Notes: generated by a model from the letters alone, not told the origin. DNA of 64,000 bases from Halorhabdus utahensis DSM 12940 (GCF_000023945.1 NC_013158.1:62001-126000); one strand, 5' to 3'; positions 33,875 through 43,285 are shown, counted from the stretch's first letter. A program made the numbers and translations.

Positions 33875-34600
33875 TCAGAGATCTTCGCGACTGAACACGA
33901 GTCTGGCGCTGTGCTCCTCCAGCCACTCGGCGTGCTCCTCGTAGCGGGGATCGTGCTCGGCCACGAGTGACCAAAACATGTCGGTGTGATTCGGCTCGCG
34001 TAGGTGGGCGAGTTCGTGGACCACGACGTAGTCGATCACCTCTGGCGGGGCCATTAGCAGCCGCCAGTTCAGGCTGATCGTTCCGTTCGTCGAACAACTC
34101 CCCCACCGGGTCCGCTGGTTTCTGATTTCGAGACCGTCGTACTCCAGCCCCATCTCAGCGGCGAAGTGATCGAGACGGTCAGAGAGGTGCTCGCGGGCCT
34201 GACGTCGGTAGAAGTTCCGGAGGGCGCGCTTGATCGACGACTGTTCGACCGCGCTTCGTCGAAGGTGGATCGTCCCTTCCCCAACGACGGATTTCTTTCT
34301 GGGCTCAACGACCAGTTCGCGCTCCTCGCCCAGGTACGGGAACGTCTCACCGGGCTCAAATGTCCGATCCGGGACATCGTCCCGATAGCTGTCGAACTTT
34401 GCCTTCTTGTCGAGCACCCACATCGCGTTCTCCGTCAGGATCGCCTCCGGATCCTCGTGGGCGTCTGAGGGTACAATGACGGTGATCCCGTCGATCCCCG
34501 CGTCGATCCGGGCCTGTGTGGCGTCATCGCTCTTCGTGACCTCGTAGACCACTTCTTCGCCGGCCAGCGTCGTCGTTCGCTTACTCGTCGTCTGCGACAT
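33875..34600 (-). CDS. YgjP-type zinc metallopeptidase in a type I RM operon
   Basis: 241 residues. The N-terminal half is a beta-rich YgjP/DUF45 domain (ITVIVPSDAHEDPEAILTEN, EGTIHLRRSAVEQSSIKRAL). NQRTRWGSCSTNGTISLNWR is the diagnostic block, followed by the metal site VVVHELAHLREPNHTDMFW (HExxH plus downstream His) and a final VAEHDPRYEEHAEWLEEH. It overlaps hsdR by 20 bases, so it is part of the same transcript. YgjP-like proteins beside hsdR genes are recurrent in databases as far as I know; what they cleave is unclear. It might turn over HsdR or a phage protein. Confidence 0.88.
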   Translation of the reverse strand: MSQTTSKRTTTLAGEEVVYEVTKSDDATQARIDAGIDGITVIVPSDAHEDPEAILTENAMWVLDKKAKFDSYRDDVPDRTFEPGETFPYLGEERELVVEPRKKSVVGEGTIHLRRSAVEQSSIKRALRNFYRRQAREHLSDRLDHFAAEMGLEYDGLEIRNQRTRWGSCSTNGTISLNWRLLMAPPEVIDYVVVHELAHLREPNHTDMFWSLVAEHDPRYEEHAEWLEEHSARLVFSREDL

Positions 34601-37541
34601 AGTTTTGAATCAGGTAGGTATGGACGGCGTCGATGAACTCGTCGGTGACCAGTTCGCCTCGGTCGTGTTCTTTCACCAGTACATCCAACAGTACAAGTTC
34701 GATCTCCTTGACCGTCTGGTCGTTCGTCTCCCATCCTTCGTAACTCGTGTCGACGCGGTCGTCGAACTCGGCTACGATGTCGCGGGCAAGTGCTTCGACG
34801 GTGTCCTCAGAGAGATCGAGATCTCGCTCCTCAGTGATGTCTGTGAAGATAGCGAACTCGGCATCGGACATCCCGCGTTCGTTAGCCTCCTCCTCGATGG
34901 CAAGCACCTCTGCTTCGACCTCCCGGAGCGCCTCGACGGCCTCGGGATCGGCTCTGTCGCCAGCCTGCCACTCCTCGACGATGTCGGTCACGCGCTCGCT
35001 CAGTCGTTCGTAGCGGGGGTTCTGTCCCATTCGAGATTGCGTGCTCTCCTGGATGGCGTGAGCGATCGTCGACGCCTTTGCGGCGTCACTCCTGAGGTGG
35101 TCCAGGTCCTCCAAGTACTCCGCGCCGAGTTCGTAGACGGGATAATCCCGCTTGATCTCGCCGATGTCGACGTGCTCCTCGACGATTTCACGCGTCTTCT
35201 CGCGCATCTCGTCTTCAGGTCGTTCCGAGCGGTTGGCCGTCCGCTGGAAAGCCGTGTGGATCCGCCCGAGCCACCCGTAATCCTCATCGATCCCTTCTTC
35301 GACAAGTCGGCGATCTGGCGAGACCGATTCATAGAGGTCCTGGAGTCGTCGGAACCCTTGCTTGAACTCTCGCTTCTCAGGATGGGTACTCACTCGGTCA
35401 AGGCACTCGTCGACGACCTCCTGGCTGTCCTCCCTGGGGATTCCCTCGAAGATATCGAGAACTGCGTCGAGTTGGTTCTGGAGTTTCTCGAACAGTTGCT
35501 CGCTGTCTTGGGCCGCGTACTGTTTCGTCTCGTCGTCGTAGTCGAGGGCGTCGTCGATATTCTCGAAGACACCCTGGAAGTCGACGATTTCGCCATTCTC
35601 CTTGCCATCAGCGGGCCGGTTCGTGCGGGCGATCGCCTGCATGAGAGTGTGATCATGGAGTTCCCGGTCCAAGTACATCGTCTTCAGTACAGGGGCGTCA
35701 AAGCCCGTCAGTAGCATATTGTGGACCACGAGGAGTTTGGGATCGTCTTCGTTTTTGAAGTCCCGGACGATCTGATCACGCTCGCCGGGATCGGTATGGA
35801 ACTGCTGGAGTAACTCCGGATCGTCTTGCGTCGTGGTAAAGAGAACGTCAACGGCGTCCTCGCCTCGCCGGTCGACCAAGCGTTCCCCGTACATGGCCGC
35901 CGACTCCCGACTCGGGGTGACGACCATGCCTTTCCAGCCGTTCTTCTCGACGCCATCGAAGTGATCGTCGATCTCGGCGACCACACGTTCGACGCGGGGC
36001 TCGATCTCGGCGAGCATCCGACTGGTGACGTGATCGCGGATGATCGCCAACTTCTCCTCTTTGGGGAGGGTGGCGAACGCCTCGTCGAACTCCTCGTCGA
36101 GGCCGGCCTCGTCGACGTCCCAGTCCATCTCGTGGCGGAGTCGGAAGAAAACCGGGAGGATCAGCTCGTCGTCGATGCCGTCCTTGATCGAGTAGCGGTG
36201 GAGGTACTCCTCGCCCTCGGGAGAAAACTCGTCGAACGTGTTGCGGTCCTTCTCGCGGTCGCCTTCGCGGACGGGCGTCCCGGTAAAGCCGAAGTGGTAC
36301 GCATCGGGAAGGGCGGCTTCGAGTCTGCTCCCGAGATCGGCCTCCAAGAACCGGTGGGCTTCGTCGGACATCACGACGGCCTCGTCGGTCGACTGGACGC
36401 CGGGATCGACGTCTTGGAACTTCTGGATGGTCGTCACGACGAGTTCGCTCCGGCCCGCCGCGATGGTGTCTTCGAGTCCCTCGATACTCTCGGCCTCGGT
36501 CCAGCGCTCGAAGGAGAGGTTGGCGAGCTGGTCGCGCATCTGGCTGTTCAGTTTGTCCGTGTCGACGACGACAAACAGTTGCGGGGCGTCGAGAATGTCG
36601 CGTTCGAGGAGGTTCTTCGCCGTGAACAGCATCGTGAACGACTTCCCCGAGCCCTGGGTGTGCCAGATCAGTCCCTTGCGGTGATCGCCGCGCTCGACAC
36701 GGTCGAGGATCCGCTTCACCGCGTAGTACTGCATATGGCGGGGGATGATCTTCGCGTCTTGGTCCGGTTGCTCCTCGAAAAAGACGAAGTACTTCAGGAT
36801 GTCCAGTAGCGTCTGAGGGTTCAGCAAAGCCTGGACGGCCTGCTTGACGTCGTTGTCAGACTGGTAGGCCTCGGGTGCGGTCGTCCACCCTTGGTAGAAC
36901 TCGCGGGGGGCTCGGACGGCTCCGTACTGGAAGACACTCTGGTCGGCGGCGACGTTGAACAGCGTCGGGATGAATGCCCGTGGGACCTTCTCCTCGTAGG
37001 CCTGGAGGTCGGTGATCGCGTCGTAGAAGTCGTTGTCCTGGGTGACGGATTTCAGTTCCATCTGGACGATGGGGATCCCGTTGATGAGCAGGGTCACGTC
37101 GGGGCGAATCGAGCCGCGTCGGGAGACGGCGAACTCGTCGACAGCGTGGAGCCGGTTGTTCTCGGGGTGCTCGAAGTCGATCAAGTCGGCGTAGATCGTC
37201 TTCGTGCCGTTGTGTTGCTGGTCGACGGTGTGTTTCTTGCCCGTGGTCAGGATCTCGTGGAACGCCTCGTTGCCGTCGAGCAGGTTGTCGTGATCGAGGT
37301 CGCGCCGGAGCGAGTTGAGAAAGCGGTCGACGTTGGCCTCGGTCAGTTCGTCGTTGATCTCGACGACGGCCTCGGCGAGCAGGTCCCAGTAGATGACCTC
37401 CGAGCGTTGGCGGCCGTATCGCTCGTCGAGAACCGTCGCGCCGTGGCCTTCGTCTGGGTCATACGTCTCCCACCCGAGGCCGTCGAGCCACTGGAGGACC
37501 GATGTCTGAAGGCCGCCCTCAGATGGTTGTTCGTTAGCCAT
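34581..37541 (-). CDS. hsdR: Type I restriction enzyme subunit R
   Basis: 986 residues. The N-terminal nuclease domain has RPDVTLLINGIPIVQMELKS, with the D and ExK residues of the PD-(D/E)XK fold. The motor domain shows Walker A HTQGSGKSFTM, DEAH-like MSDEAHRF, FTGTPVREGD and the late VVHNMLLTGFDAPVLKTMY and QAIARTNRPADG helicase motifs. A helical C-terminal region from about 780 contacts HsdM. All active-site residues visible are intact. It starts eight bases inside the end of hsdS. It translocates and cuts unmodified DNA. Confidence 0.95.
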   Translation of the reverse strand: MANEQPSEGGLQTSVLQWLDGLGWETYDPDEGHGATVLDERYGRQRSEVIYWDLLAEAVVEINDELTEANVDRFLNSLRRDLDHDNLLDGNEAFHEILTTGKKHTVDQQHNGTKTIYADLIDFEHPENNRLHAVDEFAVSRRGSIRPDVTLLINGIPIVQMELKSVTQDNDFYDAITDLQAYEEKVPRAFIPTLFNVAADQSVFQYGAVRAPREFYQGWTTAPEAYQSDNDVKQAVQALLNPQTLLDILKYFVFFEEQPDQDAKIIPRHMQYYAVKRILDRVERGDHRKGLIWHTQGSGKSFTMLFTAKNLLERDILDAPQLFVVVDTDKLNSQMRDQLANLSFERWTEAESIEGLEDTIAAGRSELVVTTIQKFQDVDPGVQSTDEAVVMSDEAHRFLEADLGSRLEAALPDAYHFGFTGTPVREGDREKDRNTFDEFSPEGEEYLHRYSIKDGIDDELILPVFFRLRHEMDWDVDEAGLDEEFDEAFATLPKEEKLAIIRDHVTSRMLAEIEPRVERVVAEIDDHFDGVEKNGWKGMVVTPSRESAAMYGERLVDRRGEDAVDVLFTTTQDDPELLQQFHTDPGERDQIVRDFKNEDDPKLLVVHNMLLTGFDAPVLKTMYLDRELHDHTLMQAIARTNRPADGKENGEIVDFQGVFENIDDALDYDDETKQYAAQDSEQLFEKLQNQLDAVLDIFEGIPREDSQEVVDECLDRVSTHPEKREFKQGFRRLQDLYESVSPDRRLVEEGIDEDYGWLGRIHTAFQRTANRSERPEDEMREKTREIVEEHVDIGEIKRDYPVYELGAEYLEDLDHLRSDAAKASTIAHAIQESTQSRMGQNPRYERLSERVTDIVEEWQAGDRADPEAVEALREVEAEVLAIEEEANERGMSDAEFAIFTDITEERDLDLSEDTVEALARDIVAEFDDRVDTSYEGWETNDQTVKEIELVLLDVLVKEHDRGELVTDEFIDAVHTYLIQNYVADDE
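36810..36827. promoter_or_regulatory. Dispersed 18-bp palindrome, copy 6 (inside hsdR)
   Basis: CGTCTGA-GGGT-TCAGCAA lies in the hsdR coding sequence, in the reversed spacer orientation. A weaker copy with only one good arm (CGTCTGA-GGGT-ACAATGA) is at 34462-34479 in the metallopeptidase gene. Confidence 0.5.
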
Positions 37542-38862
37542 GCTGGAGTGCGTCGTCTACGATCTCGATGTCTGTGTCGTGGGTGCGGACCTTGCCCGAG
37601 AGGAGGTCTTGCATGAGGCCCTGTTTGAGGCGCTGGAGTTGCCTTTTGGACTCTCTCTGACTTTCGAGAGATTCTGATATTGATGACACCTTTTCGACGA
37701 TCCGCTTCTGTTCATCGAGCGATGGCACTCCGACTCGAAGCTTACGGAGGGCCCCGAGGTTGAAGTGCTTCTGTGCCAGACCAGCCTGAAACCGGTCGAT
37801 CTGCTTTCTCCCTGCAAAGGAATTAATCCACATAGCGGCGTAGTGGGGGTCCAATTTCGGTCCCGGCGTGGAAATGAGTAAATCTGCACAGTTTGCCCCA
37901 TCAAATTCACCGTCGACGACGCAAGAAAGGCCGGGGTCCCCCGACCTCACCGTTATTACGTCACCTTCCTGCAATCGGCTGTTTTCATTTTCGGCGTTCG
38001 ACTCTTCCGACATATACTCGAAATCCCCATCAACGATGCCATCTCTGGAGATATCTTTCGAGCGAAGAATCGGGACTGTTCCGTCGTCGTCGTAATACTG
38101 GGAAGGCTTAACGACGATACCGACGGAGGAATCTGAAATCAGTTTGCTGTACTGTTTGACATCCCAGTCACAGGGAATGTCGCCGACCCAACTGCTTCGA
38201 TATGCGACATCGTCGTCGGGCCTGAGCGTCCCATCTTCACGAACGCCCCTCGAAAGGACATCTTGTTCAGTACCACGACGGACCCGTTCAGTTTGCTCGA
38301 TTATCTCTTCGCTCTTCTGAATCGCCTGATCGACGGTATAGAGCACGCTGGCGATTTTGCGCTGTTCTTCGGCCGGAGGCATGAGTGCTTTCAGGCCGTA
38401 CGCATCATTTCGGTTTAATCCAGGTATGGCAGATGCAGCGTTTAACCGTTCCAGTTGGATGTTCTGAAGGAGGTAATACAGGAAACGCAGGTTTTGGCTC
38501 GTCTCCTCGCTTGTGATATAGTATGTCGTATCGATAGGCCAAAACGGTCTATCGCTGAAATCAATCTCACCAATTGAACCCTTTCGCCCCAATATGATGC
38601 CTGGTTTCTCTACAGCGGCCTCAGAATGCGTGTCTACCTGGCCATTAGAGCCAAAAACAGGTACGGTTCCACTTTCTCGACTATCTGATGGAAGATTATC
38701 ACCGTACTCTAAGGTTAGAATCTCACCCAGCCTAACAAGATTCCATGACTCAATCGGGGAAGATTCGAATTGCTGTAAATCCCCAACACTAACGTCTCCA
38801 GAATGATTTCCTCCTGCTTCCTGCTCATCTACGAACTCGTCCAGCGTCGCCTCCTCACTCAT
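37534..38862 (-). CDS. hsdS: Type I restriction enzyme specificity subunit S
   Basis: 442 residues with two target recognition domains (about 35-150 and 225-370), each followed by a coiled-coil-like helical region: PPAEEQRKIASVLYTVDQAI and PSLDEQKRIVEKVSSISESL. The repeat of this half-subunit design means a bipartite target. The sequence is less GC-rich than hsdM and hsdR, as usual for the rapidly exchanged TRDs. The recognition sequence cannot be inferred. It overlaps hsdM by eight bases. Confidence 0.93.
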   Translation of the reverse strand: MSEEATLDEFVDEQEAGGNHSGDVSVGDLQQFESSPIESWNLVRLGEILTLEYGDNLPSDSRESGTVPVFGSNGQVDTHSEAAVEKPGIILGRKGSIGEIDFSDRPFWPIDTTYYITSEETSQNLRFLYYLLQNIQLERLNAASAIPGLNRNDAYGLKALMPPAEEQRKIASVLYTVDQAIQKSEEIIEQTERVRRGTEQDVLSRGVREDGTLRPDDDVAYRSSWVGDIPCDWDVKQYSKLISDSSVGIVVKPSQYYDDDGTVPILRSKDISRDGIVDGDFEYMSEESNAENENSRLQEGDVITVRSGDPGLSCVVDGEFDGANCADLLISTPGPKLDPHYAAMWINSFAGRKQIDRFQAGLAQKHFNLGALRKLRVGVPSLDEQKRIVEKVSSISESLESQRESKRQLQRLKQGLMQDLLSGKVRTHDTDIEIVDDALQHG

Positions 38863-40336
38863 AGTTCAGCGCCTCCATGTGCTGGTCCATCCGCGCCTCG
38901 ATCTCGTCGCGCTCGGCCTGCAACTCCCGGAGCGTCGCCAGTTCCTCAGCCACGTCGATCTCTTCCTCGGGTTCGGTCGTATCGACGTACAGCGCGATGT
39001 TGAGGTTGTAGTCGTTCTCCCGGATCTCCTCGATCGACACCGTCCGACTGACGCGCTCCTCGGTCGTCCAGTCCCGGAAGTTCTCGACGACGTGGGCCAC
39101 GCCCTCGTCGGTGAGTTCGTTCTGGTTCGAGAGTTCCCGATAGAAGGCCTCGTCGGCGGCGTGGATGAACTGCACCTCGCCCTCGCGCTCGGCGGGCTTG
39201 TCGGTGTTCAACAAGAGGATGGCCGAGGGAATCGAGTTGTTCTGGAACAGGTTCTCGGGCAGGCCGACGATGGCCTCGACCAGATCGTTTTCCAGCATCG
39301 GCTCCCGGTAGCGGGACTCGTGCTTGCGGAACAGCACGCCGTGGGGGATGACGATGGCCGCCTGGCCGGTCTCGTTCAACTGTTCCGCCATGTGCATGAT
39401 GAACGCGTAGTCGCCCCGGTCGGCGCGGGGGAGCTTCTCGTGCCAGTCAAAGCGCCCGTAGGTGTCGTCCTGGAGTTCGTCCTTCTGCCAGTCCGCCGAG
39501 AACGGGAAGTTCGCGAGCACGTAGTCGAACTTGGTCAGTTCGCCGTTCTCGGTGAACTGCGGTCGCAGGAGAGAGTCCTCGCGCTCGATCCGCCCGCTGA
39601 GGCCGTGGATCGAGAGGTTCATCTTTGCGATGGCGGCGATATCGGGATTGATCTCCTGGCCCGTGAACGTGAGCTTCGAGGGATCGCCGCCCTGCTCGTC
39701 ACGGTAGTGGGTGGCCGCCTCGACGAGCATCCCGCCTGATCCCACAGTCGGGTCGTGGAACGTATCGCCATCCTCGAAGGGGGCGAGCAGCCTGACCATC
39801 AACTCGACGATGTGGGGCGGGGTGAAGAACTGACCGCCGGACTTGCCCTCCTCCTCGGCGAAGTGGCGCACGAGGTCCATGTACGCCTCACCGAGCATAT
39901 CCGGCGGGACGCTGTCGTTATCGAGATCGATGGTGCTTAGGTGCTCGATCAGACGAGTGAGTCGATCGTCGGTAAGGGCGTCCTCGGCGACGTAGTCAGC
40001 CCGGAACACGCCCTCGACCTCGCCGTCGTTGGCCTCACGAAGGGCGTCGAAAGCGTCGTTGATCGCTTCGTCGACGTTCTCGTTGACCGCTCGTAGGTCG
40101 TCCCACAGGTAGCCGTCTGGGACATACGGTACGTCGTAGATGTTAGGCCGGTTGGCGTGTTCATCCCCGTACTCTTCGACGTATTTCTCGCGCTGTACCT
40201 CGAAGTTGTCCGAGATCGTCTTGTAGTACACCAGCGGAAGGATGAAATCCTTATACTCTGTCGAGTCAACAGCGTCACGGATGATGTCTGCGCACTTGAA
40301 GAGATGAGAGTCCAGTTCGTCGAGAGTCAGCGACAT
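38855..40336 (-). CDS. hsdM: Type I restriction-modification methyltransferase subunit M
   Basis: 493 residues. An N-terminal HsdM helical domain (about 1-130) is followed by an N6-adenine methyltransferase core: FHDPTVGSGGMLVEAATHYR is the SAM motif, and VLANFPFSADWQKDEL supplies the NPPF-type catalytic motif. The block GQFFTPPHIVELMVRLLAPF is the typical family signature. It modifies adenine in the HsdS target and with HsdS and HsdR forms the restriction complex. It is the first gene of the four-gene operon. The 160 bp upstream hold no gene. Confidence 0.95.
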   Translation of the reverse strand: MSLTLDELDSHLFKCADIIRDAVDSTEYKDFILPLVYYKTISDNFEVQREKYVEEYGDEHANRPNIYDVPYVPDGYLWDDLRAVNENVDEAINDAFDALREANDGEVEGVFRADYVAEDALTDDRLTRLIEHLSTIDLDNDSVPPDMLGEAYMDLVRHFAEEEGKSGGQFFTPPHIVELMVRLLAPFEDGDTFHDPTVGSGGMLVEAATHYRDEQGGDPSKLTFTGQEINPDIAAIAKMNLSIHGLSGRIEREDSLLRPQFTENGELTKFDYVLANFPFSADWQKDELQDDTYGRFDWHEKLPRADRGDYAFIMHMAEQLNETGQAAIVIPHGVLFRKHESRYREPMLENDLVEAIVGLPENLFQNNSIPSAILLLNTDKPAEREGEVQFIHAADEAFYRELSNQNELTDEGVAHVVENFRDWTTEERVSRTVSIEEIRENDYNLNIALYVDTTEPEEEIDVAEELATLRELQAERDEIEARMDQHMEALNYE

Positions 40337-40490
40337 GGGATGAACCTATCAGGGGATCATCTTAGTCGTTGGTGATTGGCGGTCCACTTCACTACGTGTT
40401 TCCAACCCACCAGATTTTCAGGAGGGGGTCCCGCTCTCTGTGGGAGGGTCTCCTAAGAGCGCGATCCGCCGATTTCGCGTTTCACTTCGC

Positions 40491-40508
40491 CGTCTGAACC
40501 CTCAACCA
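40491..40508. promoter_or_regulatory. Dispersed 18-bp palindrome, copy 7
   Basis: CGTCTGA-ACCC-TCAACCA covers the stop codon of the HTH gene that ends at 40502. Confidence 0.55.
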
Positions 40509-41155
40509 CTCTGTTCGTCGCATCCGTTGTCTATCTCCCGGAACTGGACAGGAGTCGTGCCTGAACCCTCAGACGGTCCATGTTCGGGGTGGTGTTGGTC
40601 GAAGTCGACAAGCCCGAGGAGCGTGGTAATCTGGTCGATATACTGGCGCTTCTCCTTCTGGATCTGTTCGATATCGGGCCCGTAATCGGTGATCTTCTCA
40701 TACTCGTTCGGGACGGGGATTGTTAGGGAGTAGACGTCGCCGTCGACGAGGATCACCTGTCCGTCTCTCGTCGGAGTCCCTTCGACGGTCTGCTCCTCGA
40801 AGTCGGTCGGGACAGTCGTCGTCCGTTCGTGGAGGGCTGTCTCGATCTCCTCCAGCCTCTCGATTTCTTCGCGGAGGGCGAGCGCGGCGTCGAGTCGCCA
40901 TTCGGCCTCGGTCATGGCCACGGTCTCGCGGACCTCCCGGCCAATCTCCGACTCGTTGATGTACCGGTAGACCTGCCGGGTCGAGATGTCGAGGGCGTCG
41001 GCAATCTCCTCAACCGACCACTGGCCGTCCGAGCCGGCTCCGAAGTACTTCGCAACCGCGAAACGGGCCTTGGCCTCAGGAGAGGTGTACTGACTCGGAC
41101 CGGTGGGACCGCGGGAGAGGGCGAGTTGATCGGCCCCATCGCGCTGATCAGACAT
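40502..41155 (-). CDS. HTH protein of the integrative element
   Basis: 217 residues. YTSPEAKARFAVAKYFGAGS leads into a Hin/HTH_7-like helix-turn-helix, EEIADALDISTRQVYRYINE. The middle is a long helical segment (WRLDAALALREEIERLEEIE) and the C-terminal part has short strands and another helix (YGPDIEQIQKEKRQYIDQIT). The plan of HTH plus coiled region suits a dimeric DNA-binding protein of a plasmid or virus. A strong TATA box (TATATAAA) and three palindrome copies lie upstream, so it is the first candidate to bind the dispersed palindromes. Confidence 0.75.
   Translation of the reverse strand: MSDQRDGADQLALSRGPTGPSQYTSPEAKARFAVAKYFGAGSDGQWSVEEIADALDISTRQVYRYINESEIGREVRETVAMTEAEWRLDAALALREEIERLEEIETALHERTTTVPTDFEEQTVEGTPTRDGQVILVDGDVYSLTIPVPNEYEKITDYGPDIEQIQKEKRQYIDQITTLLGLVDFDQHHPEHGPSEGSGTTPVQFREIDNGCDEQSG
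40558..40575. promoter_or_regulatory. Dispersed 18-bp palindrome, copy 8 (inside HTH gene)
   Basis: TGCCTGA-ACCC-TCAGACG lies in the 3' part of the HTH gene. Confidence 0.6.
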
Positions 41156-41183
41156 GACGTCTCTCGACCGATCTTTATGTCCG

Positions 41184-41191
41184 TTTATATA
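41184..41191 (-). promoter_or_regulatory. TATA box of the HTH gene
   Basis: The minus strand reads TATATAAA, about 28-36 bp upstream of the ATG at 41155, the correct distance for a short-leader archaeal transcript. Confidence 0.65.
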
Positions 41192-41213
41192 TGGGCGTTG
41201 GGACGTTCGTGGC

Positions 41214-41322
41214 TCGCTGGACCCTCAGACGAGGTCGCCCCTCGTTTGAGCGCTCAGACGAACTCGTCGAAGTCCTCGGTCCGACACTCGGTAGGGTGTA
41301 TCCTCGTCTGAACCCTCATCGG
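41214..41322. promoter_or_regulatory. Cluster of three 18-bp palindromes (copies 9-11)
   Basis: TCGCTGG-ACCC-TCAGACG (41214-41231), CGTTTGA-GCGC-TCAGACG (41243-41260) and CGTCTGA-ACCC-TCATCGG (41305-41322) lie in the 220-bp intergenic region between the HTH gene promoter and the end of the prim-pol gene. Starts are 29 and 62 bp apart. The position fits an operator array, an origin or a partition site. Confidence 0.6.
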
Positions 41323-41375
41323 ATGCTTGTTACTTTTCCGAGGAGTCGCGACATAAGACACACGGGGGGCGGTGG

Positions 41376-42683
41376 TTACAGACGGGTATTATGGGGTAGG
41401 TCGAGATCAAGGAACCCGTCGTCATACCAGATTGTCGCCCCTCGGTCCACGCTGGTCACGTATCCAGCGCGTTCGAGACATTTTAGTGCTCGTCTGACTC
41501 GTTTCATTACCGACCTCTCTTTACTGCCTCGCCACTGAATGAGCCCCTCATTAACGATGGTGGAAACAGTCGCCTCTCCCCCGAGTAGCTCCATGCTGTT
41601 CTGAAGAGTTATCAGGGTGGCCTCGTGGAACACTGGCCGGCCGCCGTTCTCCTTCGCGCTCTCGATCCAGATCCGACCGAGATCTGGATCGACTGGGTTG
41701 ATCCTCGTGAGTGCGGTGTTCGTGATTGTGTTCGTCAGGTAATCGTCGCGGTCTCGGAGCTTCACTCGGGGACGACACGCCCGCATGATGTCGGCGATGT
41801 CTACCTCGCTGAACCCCCAGACGAGGAGCATCGAGACAGTCGCCATGTCCGCCTCGCTCGTACTCGGATAACTGCCCCCGGGGTTGTATGTGGACAGTAG
41901 ATGATCCAGCTTCTTAGACACGATCCGAGCTTCCTGTACCGTCGCCCCCCACTCGTTTGTGACCGCGTCTGGGTCGAAATCCTTTCCTAAATCTTCGATG
42001 TCATCAGGCTCCAAGGGCTTTGGATCTCCGTGGGAAGAGCCTTTGCTGGCTCCGTTTGACGGTCGGAGTTCAGGAGGGATATGCTCCTCTCGAATCGTAC
42101 CGATGCCGGGATTTTGGACCTGATGGTAAATGCCTCCAGACGGATGGATCGAGCCCGGGGCGACTACATACCAGTTCTTCGCTCGAATCTCGCCCGCGCC
42201 GGCTAACTCACCTTTTCCATGAGCATTATCGACTGACCCGCTGTTACGGTAGGTCTGATGGTAGCCGGTTCCCGACCCACTTCGCACGAGGAGCGTACGC
42301 GGAGTCTCATTTGGGGGCCACAGACCAACATCGTCGTGATCCGTGAAGACAAGTTCCTCGGTTCCATGCTCTGGACGTCCAGCGTAAAGCACGAACCCAC
42401 GACTTCCGCTCCGGATCGCCTCGACAGCCTCATCGGGAGGGCGGAGTAGCTCTTTCGCCCGGGGATTATCCAGCCCAAACCGGTCTCGTATCGCCGGATT
42501 TTTGCTATCATCAGTTAGCGGCATCAGTAACACATCATCCCAACCGGCAACAGCGAGCGCGTCGAGATATTCACGAAGGAGTTGACCTCGTTCTTCATCG
42601 CTCGTGTTGCAGATACAGACACGATTCTGGTGATTACACTTGGTGGCCGATACGTCGATTCGTTGGTCTGATTCTGATGGCAT
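41376..42683 (-). CDS. Bifunctional primase-polymerase (prim-pol) replication protein
   Basis: 435 residues from MPSESDQRIDVSATKCNHQN. The prim-pol fold is recognisable: LVFTDHDDVGLWPP gives the metal-binding acidic pair, RSGSGTGYHQTYRNSG the SxH-like motif, and AGAGEIRAKNWYVVAPGSIH the conserved signature that is usually followed by PSGG.Y, as here. A helical region follows (about 230-360) and a C-terminal winged helix (VKRVRRALKCLERAGYVTSV-like segment) ends the protein. It would prime and copy the excised element. No separate helicase is present. Confidence 0.85.
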   Translation of the reverse strand: MPSESDQRIDVSATKCNHQNRVCICNTSDEERGQLLREYLDALAVAGWDDVLLMPLTDDSKNPAIRDRFGLDNPRAKELLRPPDEAVEAIRSGSRGFVLYAGRPEHGTEELVFTDHDDVGLWPPNETPRTLLVRSGSGTGYHQTYRNSGSVDNAHGKGELAGAGEIRAKNWYVVAPGSIHPSGGIYHQVQNPGIGTIREEHIPPELRPSNGASKGSSHGDPKPLEPDDIEDLGKDFDPDAVTNEWGATVQEARIVSKKLDHLLSTYNPGGSYPSTSEADMATVSMLLVWGFSEVDIADIMRACRPRVKLRDRDDYLTNTITNTALTRINPVDPDLGRIWIESAKENGGRPVFHEATLITLQNSMELLGGEATVSTIVNEGLIQWRGSKERSVMKRVRRALKCLERAGYVTSVDRGATIWYDDGFLDLDLPHNTRL

Positions 42684-42755
42684 TTTTTGTCCAACCAGAC
42701 CGGGCGAGATCGCCGACGCCACGTTTAAGCGGCATACCAACCAAAAATGAGGCGA

Positions 42756-42773
42756 AGTCTGTGAGTTCAGCGC
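42756..42773. promoter_or_regulatory. Dispersed 18-bp palindrome, copy 12
   Basis: AGTCTGT-GAGT-TCAGCGC, about 75-90 bp upstream of the prim-pol start, in the interval between that gene and the RHH gene. Confidence 0.5.
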
Positions 42774-42817
42774 CTCACTTTGGTCGGGGCTCCCTCCCCG
42801 GCCTTGGTTCTGATCGG

Positions 42818-42970
42818 TCAGTCGAGAGTCTCTTCTTGGGGATCGAGTTCGTCAGCGGCGCGTTCGAGGAAAGTCGTCCAGTCAATACCAAGCCTCGCCT
42901 TCGCCACGCGGGCCTGATCGCGGACTTCCTCGTGAACTCGGATCGTGGCATACTGAGGTCGTTCTGCCAT
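42818..42970 (-). CDS. 50-residue ribbon-helix-helix protein
   Basis: The ATG at 42970 starts MAERPQYATIRVHEEVRDQA, followed by KARLGIDWTTFLERAADELD. A strand ATIRVHEEV and two helices give the RHH plan of CopG-like repressors. It lies upstream of the prim-pol gene on the same strand, like the copy-number repressor CopG upstream of rep genes in plasmids. That role is an inference by position. Confidence 0.7.
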   Translation of the reverse strand: MAERPQYATIRVHEEVRDQARVAKARLGIDWTTFLERAADELDPQEETLD

Positions 42971-43285
42971 GACTCATCTTATCCACTAAAGGCCCAAATA
43001 TCCGAGGTATGGGTTCTCTATCTCACGTTTAGTAAAAATCAACGTCATCACATACCCGATATCGTTTCGCTCGTTCAGCTTGCACTCTATCCGGTTGGCG
43101 TCCGCCTCCCGGCGCGACAGATCGCGGTTTTCGGTGTGGCATCGACGAGAGGGTCCGCCACGGACCGCTGGGAGCCCTTCACGGGGAGTCCTTCTCTCGA
43201 CGAGGGGGATACATCGTCGAACATCTCGTGGGTCAGAAAAAGCCGCGTGACGAGGGTTGTTCGCCTTTAGCGGCGACTTCACCGA

